DNA from: Anaerolineales bacterium
GTDB taxonomy: Bacteria; Chloroflexota; Anaerolineae; 4572-78; J111
DNA length: 64,000 nt
Direction: 5' to 3'
Assembly (NCBI GenBank): GCA_020634935.1
Contig: JACKAT010000012.1
Coordinates: 1 to 64,000 of the forward strand
In this document: piece by piece, positions 42,035 to 51,281 of the stretch
Numbering within the stretch: position 1 is the first letter of the stretch
How the letters are laid out: the number at the start of each line of letters is the position of its first letter
Translations under genes and position numbers: made by a program
Notes under the pieces: model-generated
The model's database searches: none
Told to the model about the DNA's origin: nothing
What the model saw: only the letters and a program-made list of their open reading frames with translations

Positions 42035-44215
42035 CTACTTACCTACCAGGATAACGACCGATCGTCCGCCAACCACAAAGCGAGACTGATCGTCTAGCAG
42101 GGGTTCACTGCCCGGTTGCCAGCTATCCTGAGGGGAGGGAGCGCCAGTATTAACGAAAACATGCCATTTCAGCTCATCAGGTAGACCAGGGAGGGTAAAG
42201 GGAAGGGTGTCCCAATACATATTCATGGCTACGTAGACATAGTTATCAACTACGGTTCCTCCCTTGGCATGCTTACCACACAACATAAAAGCCACAGACC
42301 GGTTGGTTCCAGACCAATCCGCATTCCAGGCCTGGGTGCCATGCCAGGTAATATCGGCATAGCCGCTGCCCACGTAATCTCGATTGGTGAAATGAGTTTT
42401 GCTTCTCAGGACCGGATGAGCCATACGAAAGGCAATACAATTCTTGACGAATCGGAACAAGTCGGCGTTAGACTCCAGTTGGGTCCAGTTGAGCCAACTC
42501 AACTCACTATCATGACAGTAGGCATTGTTGTTACCATCTTGGGTATTGGCCAGTTCGTCGCCGGCCAGTATCATCGGCACGCCTTGACTGACCATCAACA
42601 TGGCGATGGCATTCTTCATTTGGCGGCAGCGCAACTCATTAACCGCCGGATCGGTAGAGGGGCCTTCCCAGCCACAGTTCCAACTGTGGTTATCGTTCCC
42701 CCCGTCGTTGTTGTTTTCGCCGTTAGCTTCGTTGTGTTTGCCATTATAAGCCACTAAATCGTACAAAGTAAAACCGTCGTGACAGGTAATGAAGTTGATT
42801 GAGGCTGTGGGGCCTCGATTGCCCCAGGCGTATAGATCTGGCGAACCTTGCAAGCGTTGAGACATGGCTCCGGCCAGGCCCATATCGCCCTTCAAGAATT
42901 TGCGTACATCGTCCCGATATTTACCATTCCATTCAGCCCAACGGCCATAGGCAGGGAAGGACCCTACCTGGTAAAGACCGCCGGCGTCCCAGGCTTCGGC
43001 TATCAGTTTGCACTTGCCCAGGATCGGATCAAAGGCCAGCGCTTCCAATAAGGGCGGGTTGGGTAGCGGCGCACCCCAGGGATCACGCCCCAGAATGGCG
43101 GCCAGATCAAAACGAAAGCCGTCAATATGATACTCCGCCGCCCAGTAGCGCAGACATTCCAGGACCATGTTTCGAACAATCGGATTGTTGCAGTTTAAGG
43201 TGTTGCCGGTGCCGCTAAAGTTATAGTAATACCCCTCTGGAGTCAACATATAGTAAGTTACATTGTCGATGCCCCGGAAGGAGATGATGGGGCCGTACTC
43301 ATTGCCTTCAGCCGTGTGATTGAAAACCACATCGAGCATGACTTCAATCCCATTCTTATGCAGCTCTTTGATCAGCGTTTTGAGTTCATCGGCCACTTGG
43401 GTGCCATCTTTAGATTTACCGGTGGCGGCATAGCCGGCTTTGGGGGCAAAGAAACCAACGGTGCTGTAGCCCCAGTAATTCATTAACAGTTCACCCGTAT
43501 CAGGGTGAATGCGGCTGTTTTCAAACTCGTCAAATTCATAGATGGGCATCAATTCGATACAGTTGACGCCCAGTTCTTTGAGATAAGGGATTTTTTCACG
43601 AATCGCGGCAAAGGTCCCCGGATGCTTGACCCCGGCTGAAGGGTGGCGCGTAAAGCTGCGCACATGCATTTCGTAGATGACCAGATCTTCTAGCGGTATT
43701 TCCAGGGGCCGGTCGCCCTCCCAATCGAAATCATCATAAACCAGCCGAGAACGATGGTGATAACAGTCGTTCCAATCGGGAGGGTGTCCCCACACCTCCC
43801 GGCCACCGATGGCTTTGGCGTAGGGGTCCATGAGAATCTTAGAAGGATCAAAGCGATGTTGACCGGGCTGGCCTCGCTCAACTTTGGAGTAAGGCCCATC
43901 CATGCGAAAACCATACTCGATACTTTCGTAATCGAGGTCGAACACGGTCATACAAAAGACGTTGCCGATACGAAATTCACCCCAGACCGGTTCATTGGAC
44001 TCTGCTTTTTGAAACATTCCCCGGAAAGGGATCTCGATCAGGGGTGAGGCGCTTCCTTTTTCAAAGAGGACCAAGACACAGTAACTGGCATGGCGCGAGA
44101 ATATGGAAAAATTGACCCCGCCCGGCACCAGAGTTGCGCCGAAGGGGTAGGCTCGACCGGGCCGTAACTTATACCCTTCGTAAATGTGGGTCGGGTAAAT
44201 ATCGATACGTTCCAT
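42035..44215 (-). CDS. glgX: Glycogen debranching enzyme (GH13 isoamylase type)
   Basis: 726 residues. N-terminal isoamylase beta-sandwich (about 15-150: GRAYPFGATLVPGGVNFSIF), then a GH13 barrel with region I DVVFNHT (near 294), region II GFRFDLAA (nucleophile Asp near 369), region III EAWD (Glu near 406), region IV CHDG (near 478), and a C-terminal beta domain. It hydrolyses alpha-1,6 branches of glycogen-like glucans. Lies between two STAS genes, so glycogen breakdown may share regulation with the partner-switching system. Confidence 0.92.
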   Translation of the reverse strand: MERIDIYPTHIYEGYKLRPGRAYPFGATLVPGGVNFSIFSRHASYCVLVLFEKGSASPLIEIPFRGMFQKAESNEPVWGEFRIGNVFCMTVFDLDYESIEYGFRMDGPYSKVERGQPGQHRFDPSKILMDPYAKAIGGREVWGHPPDWNDCYHHRSRLVYDDFDWEGDRPLEIPLEDLVIYEMHVRSFTRHPSAGVKHPGTFAAIREKIPYLKELGVNCIELMPIYEFDEFENSRIHPDTGELLMNYWGYSTVGFFAPKAGYAATGKSKDGTQVADELKTLIKELHKNGIEVMLDVVFNHTAEGNEYGPIISFRGIDNVTYYMLTPEGYYYNFSGTGNTLNCNNPIVRNMVLECLRYWAAEYHIDGFRFDLAAILGRDPWGAPLPNPPLLEALAFDPILGKCKLIAEAWDAGGLYQVGSFPAYGRWAEWNGKYRDDVRKFLKGDMGLAGAMSQRLQGSPDLYAWGNRGPTASINFITCHDGFTLYDLVAYNGKHNEANGENNNDGGNDNHSWNCGWEGPSTDPAVNELRCRQMKNAIAMLMVSQGVPMILAGDELANTQDGNNNAYCHDSELSWLNWTQLESNADLFRFVKNCIAFRMAHPVLRSKTHFTNRDYVGSGYADITWHGTQAWNADWSGTNRSVAFMLCGKHAKGGTVVDNYVYVAMNMYWDTLPFTLPGLPDELKWHVFVNTGAPSPQDSWQPGSEPLLDDQSRFVVGGRSVVILVGK

Positions 44216-44227
44216 TTTTTCTTCTTT

Positions 44228-44563
44228 CTATTTTAAGGAAGCCAGGCCGGCCTCAGCCGTATCCTGGATAGTAAAAAAGTTAAGAAAACCTGTAGCAGAC
44301 ATCGTGTCTTGAATCTCTTCAGATAGACCTACCAGGATAAGCTGTCCTTGGTTCCCGGCCGTTTGCCGGTGCATGGACAGCATCATGCGCAAACCAGCAC
44401 TGGACATATAATCCACGCGGCTCATATCTAGCATGACTTTGCAACCTGGCTCAAGTAAGGGCAAAATGTGCGCCTGCGCCTCTGGGGCAGTTTTACCGTC
44501 AATATCACCCGTGATATCAACCACTGTAACTTGGTCAATCGTTTTGATCATGATCTCCATCAT
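44228..44563 (-). CDS. STAS anti-anti-sigma factor
   Basis: 111 residues; STAS fold with phosphorylation motif DYMSSAGLRMM (Ser54/Ser55). AGGAG ribosome site. Placed 12 bp before glgX and probably co-translated with it. A second target for the nearby kinase and phosphatases, or part of a different switch. Confidence 0.9.
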   Translation of the reverse strand: MMEIMIKTIDQVTVVDITGDIDGKTAPEAQAHILPLLEPGCKVMLDMSRVDYMSSAGLRMMLSMHRQTAGNQGQLILVGLSEEIQDTMSATGFLNFFTIQDTAEAGLASLK

Positions 44564-44590
44564 AGCTCTCCTGTAAATAGACTGGAGTAT

Positions 44591-44639
44591 TCAGGTAACT
44601 GGCACTTGTTCACTGTAATTGTGTGTGCCAGTCACCTGA
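44591..44639. repeat. Intergenic stem-loop, 15-bp arms
   Basis: TCAGGTAACTGGCAC and GTGCCAGTCACCTGA pair with one mismatch around a 19-base loop, about 30 bases upstream of the STAS start. No U-run follows on the minus strand. The arm sequence resembles that of the hairpin at 48971. Confidence 0.65.
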
Positions 44640-44771
44640 CTAAATAGGCTGGAGTGCGACTTTGTGCTTGATCTGTTAAAGCGGCAAGTTAAACCTGACA
44701 CTCCAAATTTTTATCACGCACACCTTTCCTACCCAAGAGGGGCTTTTGGCTTTAGGTAGCCATAGAGCGCG

Positions 44772-46616
44772 TTATCCAGTAACTGCACCTGTTTCATTAG
44801 GGACCAGGCGAACTTTAACTCTCACCTGCTCTTTAGTCTCAGGCAACTTAACCGTCAAACCTTCAGCATCGAAGTTGCTGTAGGGTTCGTCATTCACCCA
44901 GGCTTCACTAATGCGAACACTGCCAGGCGGCAAAATATCGGGAGACACTCGCAGGATATTGCGCTTAAAGGCGCCGGGCAGCGGCTTAAAGTAAAGGTCG
45001 AGCGGCTGCTTGGTCATGAGCAAGTTGCCGTAGGTGGCGGCCAGGAAACACAACTCCATAGAGTGATAACCGCTCATCGAGTGGCTGCCTTTGAAGCGTT
45101 CCGTGCCCATCAGGTAAGGCAGACCGTTGGCTAATACGTTGAAGAAGACCGCCCCATCATCATGATCTAAGAAAAAGGCATTGTAGAAGGCGGATGACTC
45201 GCGGGCTAATTTCTGGTACTCGGCATCGCCCAAAATGCCATTTAAGATCATATAGGCCAGAATACCCTGTTCTTGCTGCCACCAGGCTTTGCGGTCGTGG
45301 AACGCAAAGCGATGTACCTCTTCACTGCCCCGTAGTTTCCGCTCCATCACATCATACCAGCCGCCGCGCTGATTGTCCATGCCCACCTTGGGCATTTCGA
45401 CGGCAATACGGCGGGCCAGGGTTTCATATTTCTCCTTGGGCTTCAGACCGTACATGCGCATTAAGTTCCAGGCAATTTTGAGGTTATGGCCAACTACCCC
45501 TCGGTTTTGCTGCCACATGTGGGTTATATCGTGCGACCAATCCTCATAAAATTTTTCCTGAACAAAGGGACTATTGTTATAGTCTGGGAAATACTCTTCA
45601 ATGGTGTCAAAGGTGTATTCCAGGAATTCAGCGTAGCGATTCTCGCCGGTTGCTAAATAGAGGTTAATCAGGTAGGCCGGGGCATGGTCGCCGACAGAGT
45701 TCCAATTCTTTTTGCCTTTATTTGCGCCCAGCGAGTCGCTATTCGGGTCGAGCGTAATCGGATCAAGATGGGAGAAGTAACCGCCCTTGAATTTGTCCAG
45801 GAAAAAGCGGTCAAAGAGGTCAACCGTTAGTTCGGCGTCTTGTAGGATACGGGGGTCGCCGGTAATGCGATAGGTTTGGATCGGTCCCGCCAGGGCGTAA
45901 ATCTGCTCGTAGGCCGGGATGGCATCGAAGTCATCGCCAAATTCCGAGGCAAACACTTTCGTCTCGCGCTGGCCGTGGACATCGATGCCGTGATACCAGT
46001 AGATAACTTTTTCATCGGTGTCATAGAAGCGCATGTGTTCCCGCAGGTATTCGGTGCCTTTTTCGGCCCCTTCCAGGTAACGGTCGTCGCCGGTTAGCAA
46101 ATAAGCCGAGGAAAAGCCGTAAACCAGGCGGGAAATGGTATCGGTTTCCTGGCGATAGTTGTCGGCTTCCTTCTCGCCATTTAAGGTGATGGTCGTGCGG
46201 TAATCTTTGTAATCAACCGGTTGACCCTGAAACTGGGCTTGCAGATAAAAGTCGGCAATGGCGGCTATCTGCTTGACCCACCAATCCTGCCGTTCAAAGA
46301 CGTAGTTATCTTCTTTGCGACTGGGAAAGACCATAAACTGGGCTTCAAAAGTGAAGCTAGCGTGTTCGGGGTAGTAAATGCCATATACAAATAAATAGCG
46401 ACCCGGCGTCAGCATCGCCTTCATCTGATCTTGGCTGGTCCAAGTGCGCGGTTCGTTCAGGTTGTTAGCAATCCAGCCATAGGTTCCTGATGCGAATTTG
46501 ACCTGGTAATCTCGCCCGTCGGTTGTTTTGAGGCCAAAGGAATTGGTCCCTTGATCAAATGTGGTCACGTACCCGGCCACGGTGTCTGAGAATGAAAAGC
46601 GTACCTCGTTCGTCAT
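44772..46616 (-). CDS. AGE/alpha-alpha-barrel protein, sugar-epimerase-like
   Basis: 614 residues. N-terminal beta domain (about 1-100), then a long helical region of the N-acylglucosamine 2-epimerase/six-hairpin type (about 110-520: SRLVYGFSSAYLLTGDDRYL, NRGVVGHNLKIAWNLMRMYG, DRKAWWQQEQGILAYMILNG, with Trp/His-rich motifs), then a short C-terminal beta domain. No signal peptide. Such proteins isomerise or hydrolyse sugars; the exact reaction cannot be read. Four bases from the DJ-1/PfpI gene, so it is the same operon. Confidence 0.65.
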   Translation of the reverse strand: MTNEVRFSFSDTVAGYVTTFDQGTNSFGLKTTDGRDYQVKFASGTYGWIANNLNEPRTWTSQDQMKAMLTPGRYLFVYGIYYPEHASFTFEAQFMVFPSRKEDNYVFERQDWWVKQIAAIADFYLQAQFQGQPVDYKDYRTTITLNGEKEADNYRQETDTISRLVYGFSSAYLLTGDDRYLEGAEKGTEYLREHMRFYDTDEKVIYWYHGIDVHGQRETKVFASEFGDDFDAIPAYEQIYALAGPIQTYRITGDPRILQDAELTVDLFDRFFLDKFKGGYFSHLDPITLDPNSDSLGANKGKKNWNSVGDHAPAYLINLYLATGENRYAEFLEYTFDTIEEYFPDYNNSPFVQEKFYEDWSHDITHMWQQNRGVVGHNLKIAWNLMRMYGLKPKEKYETLARRIAVEMPKVGMDNQRGGWYDVMERKLRGSEEVHRFAFHDRKAWWQQEQGILAYMILNGILGDAEYQKLARESSAFYNAFFLDHDDGAVFFNVLANGLPYLMGTERFKGSHSMSGYHSMELCFLAATYGNLLMTKQPLDLYFKPLPGAFKRNILRVSPDILPPGSVRISEAWVNDEPYSNFDAEGLTVKLPETKEQVRVKVRLVPNETGAVTG

Positions 46617-46619
46617 GGG

Positions 46620-47216
46620 TTAGCTCCTTTTTTCAAGTTCGGTCAAGAAGACATCCAAAAACTTATCAACCACCCCCGGATGCTGCCCGGAGATAAGATT
46701 GCCGTCCACAACGACATCTTGAGCCACGCCTTCCTCAGTGAAGATGATCTCCGCACCTGCATTTTCAACATCACAAATAATATTATGGGCACAGGTCACT
46801 TTGCGCCCTTTAAGAAGAGCTCTGTCGGCGCACAGCAGCCATAAACTGTGACAAATGGTACCGATAGGGATCTGCTCATGCATCGCGTTGCGCACAAAAA
46901 CGACCGCTGGCGCTTGATTAGGCCTTTGGGGTTTAACTTCATACCGCAGCCGGTCAGTAGCATACGCCCCGATCAGCAGGATACCTTTGTAATCACCGGG
47001 AGTTACGTCATTGACTTCGGTGGTGACAGTAACGTGATATTCGATTTTGTCGTTTTCCGCGTTTGAGCCAAAATGGAGGGCCGGCTGTCCCCACAGATGA
47101 GAGACATACTCAACTTCATAGCCATGCTCCGGGAAAAATTCGTTAAAGCGGCGATATTCCGTACCATCAAAGTGCTCTTCGATGAGTACGGCAATCTTGC
47201 CTTTAAGCTCAGGCAT
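46620..47216 (-). CDS. DJ-1/PfpI family protein
   Basis: 198 residues. DJ-1/PfpI fold with a nucleophile-elbow Cys122 in GTICHSLWLLCA and an acidic residue in the first helix (LIEEHFDGTEY); later ISGQHPGVVDKFLDVFL is typical. Members are glyoxalase/deglycase-like, peptidase or amidase enzymes; this one is in a sugar-metabolism setting, so a role in handling reactive carbonyls is plausible but unproven. Confidence 0.8.
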   Translation of the reverse strand: MPELKGKIAVLIEEHFDGTEYRRFNEFFPEHGYEVEYVSHLWGQPALHFGSNAENDKIEYHVTVTTEVNDVTPGDYKGILLIGAYATDRLRYEVKPQRPNQAPAVVFVRNAMHEQIPIGTICHSLWLLCADRALLKGRKVTCAHNIICDVENAGAEIIFTEEGVAQDVVVDGNLISGQHPGVVDKFLDVFLTELEKRS

Positions 47217-47286
47217 ATCTTTCTACCTTTCTATTAAAGTCACTTGTTGAGCCAGGAAAGTGTGATCTATGTCGTCTAAAACTGGT

Positions 47287-47322
47287 CTTCCCGGAAACTC
47301 ACTAAAGCAAGCTTCCGGGAAG
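47287..47322. repeat. Intergenic stem-loop, 10-bp perfect arms
   Basis: CTTCCCGGAA and TTCCGGGAAG with a 16-base loop, between the GMC oxidoreductase and DJ-1 genes. On the minus strand it is followed by a short GTTTTAG, so weak termination is possible. Confidence 0.6.
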
Positions 47323-47358
47323 GTTGAAACCTACTAAGTCGATGGTGAATGGTCTAAA

Positions 47359-48912
47359 TTAGGTAATATCTTCGGCTATGATTTTGTCCATGCAACGTTC
47401 GGCAAAGGCAGCGATAGTGAACGCCGGATTGCAGGCGGCGGCGGAGCCGGGAATTAGCGCTCCATCGACCACGTACAGACCTTTGTACCCCTTGACCCGG
47501 CCGTAGAGATCGCACGCCTGGCCCATAACCACGCCGCCCAAGGGGTGGGCGGTAACGCCCATATTGGCTTGTGTTTTTTCTTGGACTTCGTTAACGGTCG
47601 ATTTAACGGGGTCGCCATTGATGGGGCAGTGGAAGTGGCCTGAAAAAGCAGTCTTTCCGTCCGTTGACGAGGTATAAGGACTGCGGGTATCCAACAACTC
47701 GTAAGTATGGTTGGCTGCCGAAAGCAGTTTTTGATTTTCCGGCGCTCCGCCTGGCCAGGTCAATTTGGCCGAGTCGGTCTCCGCATCATAGGTAAAACTA
47801 CCTGATTCGCCGGGAATACTCATACCCAGAGAAGTCAAAGTTCCCTCCGGCGCATCCCATTCAGGGAAAACAATAAATGTTTGGGGCAAGTAGGGGTTGT
47901 TGAAATCTTCAATCACTACGGTCGCCGGCCCGCCCTGGCCCGGATTGGTGTCGATGGAAACGCCTCGAGTGCCAAACGTGTCGCCGTTGCCATTCCAACC
48001 TTGGCCGACTTGGTCGTTGAGTTTGGGCAATTGGCCGGTGGCCTTGGCTCTAACCAATATGGCTGAGGTACCCATGGAACCGGCCCCCATAAATAGGTAG
48101 GTGCAGCTAATCGAATTCGTCGCCAGTACTTGCCCTGTCTCATCAATCTCATTGTAAGTTATTTTGAAGCCGCCGTCAGGAGTTTCGGTGATACCCGTGA
48201 CATCATGAAGCGGACGAACTTCTACATAGCCACTGGCTTCGGCTTCGGCCAGATAGTTGCGATCCAAGCTGTTTTTGGCCCCGCTGTTGTGTCCGTACCA
48301 AATTTCACCGGCAATAGCCGAAGGTACTTTTTTCCCATGAATCTCCTCGCGGACGACATCCCAATCTACAGCCACATTGAGGAAACGGCATGTCAGGCCG
48401 GCGGCCCCCGCTTGTTGGGCAAAGATGCGAGTAGACTTGTAATAATCACTCATCAAAATATCGGCCGGAATGGGTGAGGGTTTGAGCATCGCAGCGACAC
48501 GTGGGTAATAGACTTGGTCCAACTCATCATAATCAATCTCTTCGGGAAAGACCTGGTAGAAATTTTCCCGCGTGGGTTGATATAAAACACAGTTGTAAAC
48601 AAGAGAGCCGCCGCCAACACCAGCCGCCGCCCAAACCGTAATGCCATCTTCCACCTTACGCTCTAAGAGGCCGGTGTACACGTCAATGGGTTTTGGAGCA
48701 AACATGACCGTTTCTGGGCTGAGCCAGGCCGCTCGTCCATCGGGCTCACGATAAGTGCAAAATGTGTCGCCGTCCGGGGTAATAGGCCAGCGCCGGCCCC
48801 GCTCCAAGACAACAGTTTGGACGCCAGCTTGAGCCAGCCGGAGGGCGGCTATCGCGCCCCCAAAGCCACTACCGATCACCACGGCTTTTACCGGTTCATC
48901 ATGGGTTGCCAT
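47359..48912 (-). CDS. GMC-type FAD oxidoreductase, cholesterol-oxidase-like
   Basis: About 517 residues from ATG 48912, preceded by AAGGAG; an earlier in-frame start exists. FAD-binding VVIGSGFGGAIAALRLAQAG at about 11-30 and a C-terminal FAD segment GLYVVDGALIPGSAAACNPA, with the family His/Asn region (AHPLGGVVMG). GMC enzymes oxidise alcohols or sugars; the cholesterol-oxidase/glucose-dehydrogenase group is closest by motif. No signal peptide. Groups with the NTF2-like and AGE-fold genes. Confidence 0.85.
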   Translation of the reverse strand: MATHDEPVKAVVIGSGFGGAIAALRLAQAGVQTVVLERGRRWPITPDGDTFCTYREPDGRAAWLSPETVMFAPKPIDVYTGLLERKVEDGITVWAAAGVGGGSLVYNCVLYQPTRENFYQVFPEEIDYDELDQVYYPRVAAMLKPSPIPADILMSDYYKSTRIFAQQAGAAGLTCRFLNVAVDWDVVREEIHGKKVPSAIAGEIWYGHNSGAKNSLDRNYLAEAEASGYVEVRPLHDVTGITETPDGGFKITYNEIDETGQVLATNSISCTYLFMGAGSMGTSAILVRAKATGQLPKLNDQVGQGWNGNGDTFGTRGVSIDTNPGQGGPATVVIEDFNNPYLPQTFIVFPEWDAPEGTLTSLGMSIPGESGSFTYDAETDSAKLTWPGGAPENQKLLSAANHTYELLDTRSPYTSSTDGKTAFSGHFHCPINGDPVKSTVNEVQEKTQANMGVTAHPLGGVVMGQACDLYGRVKGYKGLYVVDGALIPGSAAACNPAFTIAAFAERCMDKIIAEDIT

Positions 48913-48970
48913 TTTTTCTCCTTGAGTCAAATAATAGGTTTGTAAAAATTTTTGTGATTACATAGCGAAC

Positions 48971-49055
48971 CAGATGACTGGCGCTTAATCCTGGTAATTG
49001 CAGCACCGTATGCCACTCCGTGTTTTTCATACGGAGTGATAACCTCAGTCATCTG
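48971..49055. repeat. Large intergenic stem structure
   Basis: Outer perfect arms CAGATGACTG and CAGTCATCTG enclose an inner hairpin CACTCCGT/ACGGAGTG. It lies between the NTF2-like and GMC genes, on the same transcript. Confidence 0.65.
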
Positions 49056-49092
49056 AATGAATATGAGCGTTTTGCTTATGTAAAATTTGTTA

Positions 49093-49659
49093 TTAGGCGG
49101 TGATTAGCTTGACTAACTCTTCAGAGGCAAAAACATCCCGGTAGAAGGTAAGTTGCTCGCCTTTGAAGTGGCACCCTCCCCGATGCCCTCGTCGCACCCA
49201 AGCGACGCTCCCTTTGGCGATGGTCTCACGGGTTTCGTCGTCAATACAGTTCCATTCAAACCAAACATACTCGCCATGGAACATGGCGATGGGCCAGGCC
49301 ATAGTAACGCCAGGTTGAGCGATCAACGCCCACCAGTGGATTTCGCGTGCTTTTTGCTCTTCCAAGCCATAATATGGCCCGTCCTGGCAGAAATAAACCA
49401 AATCATCGCGATATTCAGCCGTTAAAATGTCACCCCGGCCTCGTCTTAAAGCTTCACAGTGAGTGGGCCACCAATCTTTATTTTCTTGCTCGATCTGCTC
49501 TAGAGTGTAGTCAGCCCCAATTGCTGGTAATGTCGCTTCTTTCAACTCGATAAATTTCTCGGCGTCCTCAATGAGTTTATCGCCAATCTCTTGGGGCACA
49601 GGGTCTGGTTTAGAGTAATCTGCCGCCAAATCTTTGTAATAGTTGGTACGTTTTTTCAT
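49093..49659 (-). CDS. NTF2/SnoaL-like protein of unknown function
   Basis: 188 residues, rich in Trp and Glu. A long N-terminal helix region, then a cone-like pattern (RGRGDILTAEYRDDLVYFCQ ... FHGEYVWFEWNCIDDETRET ... AWVRRGHRGG) compatible with SnoaL/NTF2-like folds. The match is by pattern only and is tentative. AAGGAG ribosome site. First gene of the minus-strand set that continues into the GMC oxidoreductase. Confidence 0.55.
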   Translation of the reverse strand: MKKRTNYYKDLAADYSKPDPVPQEIGDKLIEDAEKFIELKEATLPAIGADYTLEQIEQENKDWWPTHCEALRRGRGDILTAEYRDDLVYFCQDGPYYGLEEQKAREIHWWALIAQPGVTMAWPIAMFHGEYVWFEWNCIDDETRETIAKGSVAWVRRGHRGGCHFKGEQLTFYRDVFASEELVKLITA

Positions 49660-50276
49660 TTTTTAATCTCCTTCATTTAATGAGTTTGTAAGGATTAACG
49701 GCTGAATTTGGAGTAACAGCAGGGCTGATACCCCTCATATTTATGTTTTAAAGTACATGGTTTCTATGTTTTAAACTTTGAACTGCCAGCAGACGCCATT
49801 AAGCACGGGGATTTACTAGCAAGGTAACTCCTTTCATGCAGAAAGTTTTAAAACAATTGGACTAAAATCTGATCATCCCTACTTTGGTGCACCAGTTAAG
49901 TATCTTTATTTATTATACAAATATACGGGGGCAAAATATTAGTTGATTGTTAAGAAGGAGTGGTTCAAGAAGGGATAGTTACTATAAAAAATTGGATGTA
50001 ATAACATCTACGGTCGTGAAGCTTGTTACTAACTTAGAAATTCTGCCAAGAGGCGGCAAACTTTATCCCTTCCTCTGCTTATTTTTTCCATAAGCACATC
50101 TCAATTATTATATATATTATGAGAACTGTCAAGTGGCTTTTTCTTTTTTAGGGGCCATTTTTTTGTTTTTAGTGGCGTATTCACGCTCAAACAGGGCTTC
50201 ATTTCAGTGTCCTAAAGTCATATAATACGCTTTAAGCCTAAATTATGGGCCAATCTTACCGAGTTGGTAATAACCA
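49660..50276. other. 617-bp A/T-rich gap
   Basis: No gene recognised. It must hold the promoter for the NTF2-like gene and the end of the cyclophilin transcript. Short T/A runs occur at 50140-50175, but no convincing promoter or terminator could be assigned. Confidence 0.6.
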
Positions 50277-51260
50277 TCAAGGGGTCACTACTATTTGCTC
50301 GATGACATCGCCAATTTCAATCGACCGAACCACATCCATCCCCTCTTCGACCTGACCGAAAACACTGTATTGACCATCAAGGAATTCGGTAGGAGCCAGA
50401 GTGATGTAAAATTGGCTGCCGCTCGACTCCCGGTCAGGGTTGACCTGGTCGGGCAAGCGGGCCATGGCCAGCGCTCCCTCACCATGCTTGAGGTTGAACT
50501 CGCCGGGGATGGTGTAGCCGGGGCCGCCGTTGCCGGTGCCCAGCGGATCGCCGCCCTGGATGACAAAACCTGGTTCGACGCGATGGAACGTCAGCCCATC
50601 GTAGAAGCCCTGTCGGCTGAGGAAGATGAAATTGTTGACGTGTTCCGGCGCCTCGGCGGCATTTAGTGAAACGACTATATTCCCTTTGTTAGTTTGAATC
50701 GTGGCTCGATAGGCTTGATTGGGATCAATGGTCATCTCCGGCCTGGCGTCATAATAGTTAGCCCGTTCAACCGAGGGGATTTTGGTCAGAGGTCCAGACG
50801 CTGCGTTCGAGGTCGAACTCGCATCGCTAGTGGGGGATTCTGGTTCACTTGTACTATTCGGTTCACCGGCTGGCGGTTCCGGGCCAAAGGTTCCGGCGGA
50901 GGCATCGCTTTCCGGTTGTAAGCCCACGACCGAGGGAGGCGCCTGCTCAACCAGTTTGACCAAAACCGAGTCGCGTTGATAGTTATCGGCTTCGACAATG
51001 ACTTTGGCCCAGCCTTCGAGGTGTTCGGCATTAATACTCAACATAGCGACGCCATTGGCGTCAGTAGTAGCTTCGTAGACATCCTGGGTACCGATTTCGG
51101 CTCTAACCATCGCATTAGGAATCGGTCGCCCTGAATCGACGGCTTTGACCTCAATTTCTTGTTGAAAAGGGGGGTGGGTGGTAAAACAGCCGGCGAGGGC
51201 GACGATAACCAGGAGTAAAATGAAACAATTTTTGGGTAAGGTTTTTTGGAATAGGTTCAT
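50277..51260 (-). CDS. Cyclophilin-type peptidyl-prolyl isomerase lipoprotein
   Basis: 327 residues. Lipobox VALAGC (Cys25); a carboxypeptidase-regulatory-like beta domain (about 35-110); a Ser/Pro/Glu-rich linker (about 115-160); a cyclophilin domain (about 178-327) with FHRVEPGFVIQGGDPLGTGN, GALAMAR, SGSQFYI and FGQVEEGMDVV. The catalytic Arg (FHRV) and Gln/Phe positions (SQFYI) are retained. Acts as a folding catalyst on the outside of the membrane, perhaps for the many exported proteins of this genome. Confidence 0.9.
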   Translation of the reverse strand: MNLFQKTLPKNCFILLLVIVALAGCFTTHPPFQQEIEVKAVDSGRPIPNAMVRAEIGTQDVYEATTDANGVAMLSINAEHLEGWAKVIVEADNYQRDSVLVKLVEQAPPSVVGLQPESDASAGTFGPEPPAGEPNSTSEPESPTSDASSTSNAASGPLTKIPSVERANYYDARPEMTIDPNQAYRATIQTNKGNIVVSLNAAEAPEHVNNFIFLSRQGFYDGLTFHRVEPGFVIQGGDPLGTGNGGPGYTIPGEFNLKHGEGALAMARLPDQVNPDRESSGSQFYITLAPTEFLDGQYSVFGQVEEGMDVVRSIEIGDVIEQIVVTP

Positions 51261-51281
51261 AGTGGGTATTTGCTGAGAATG

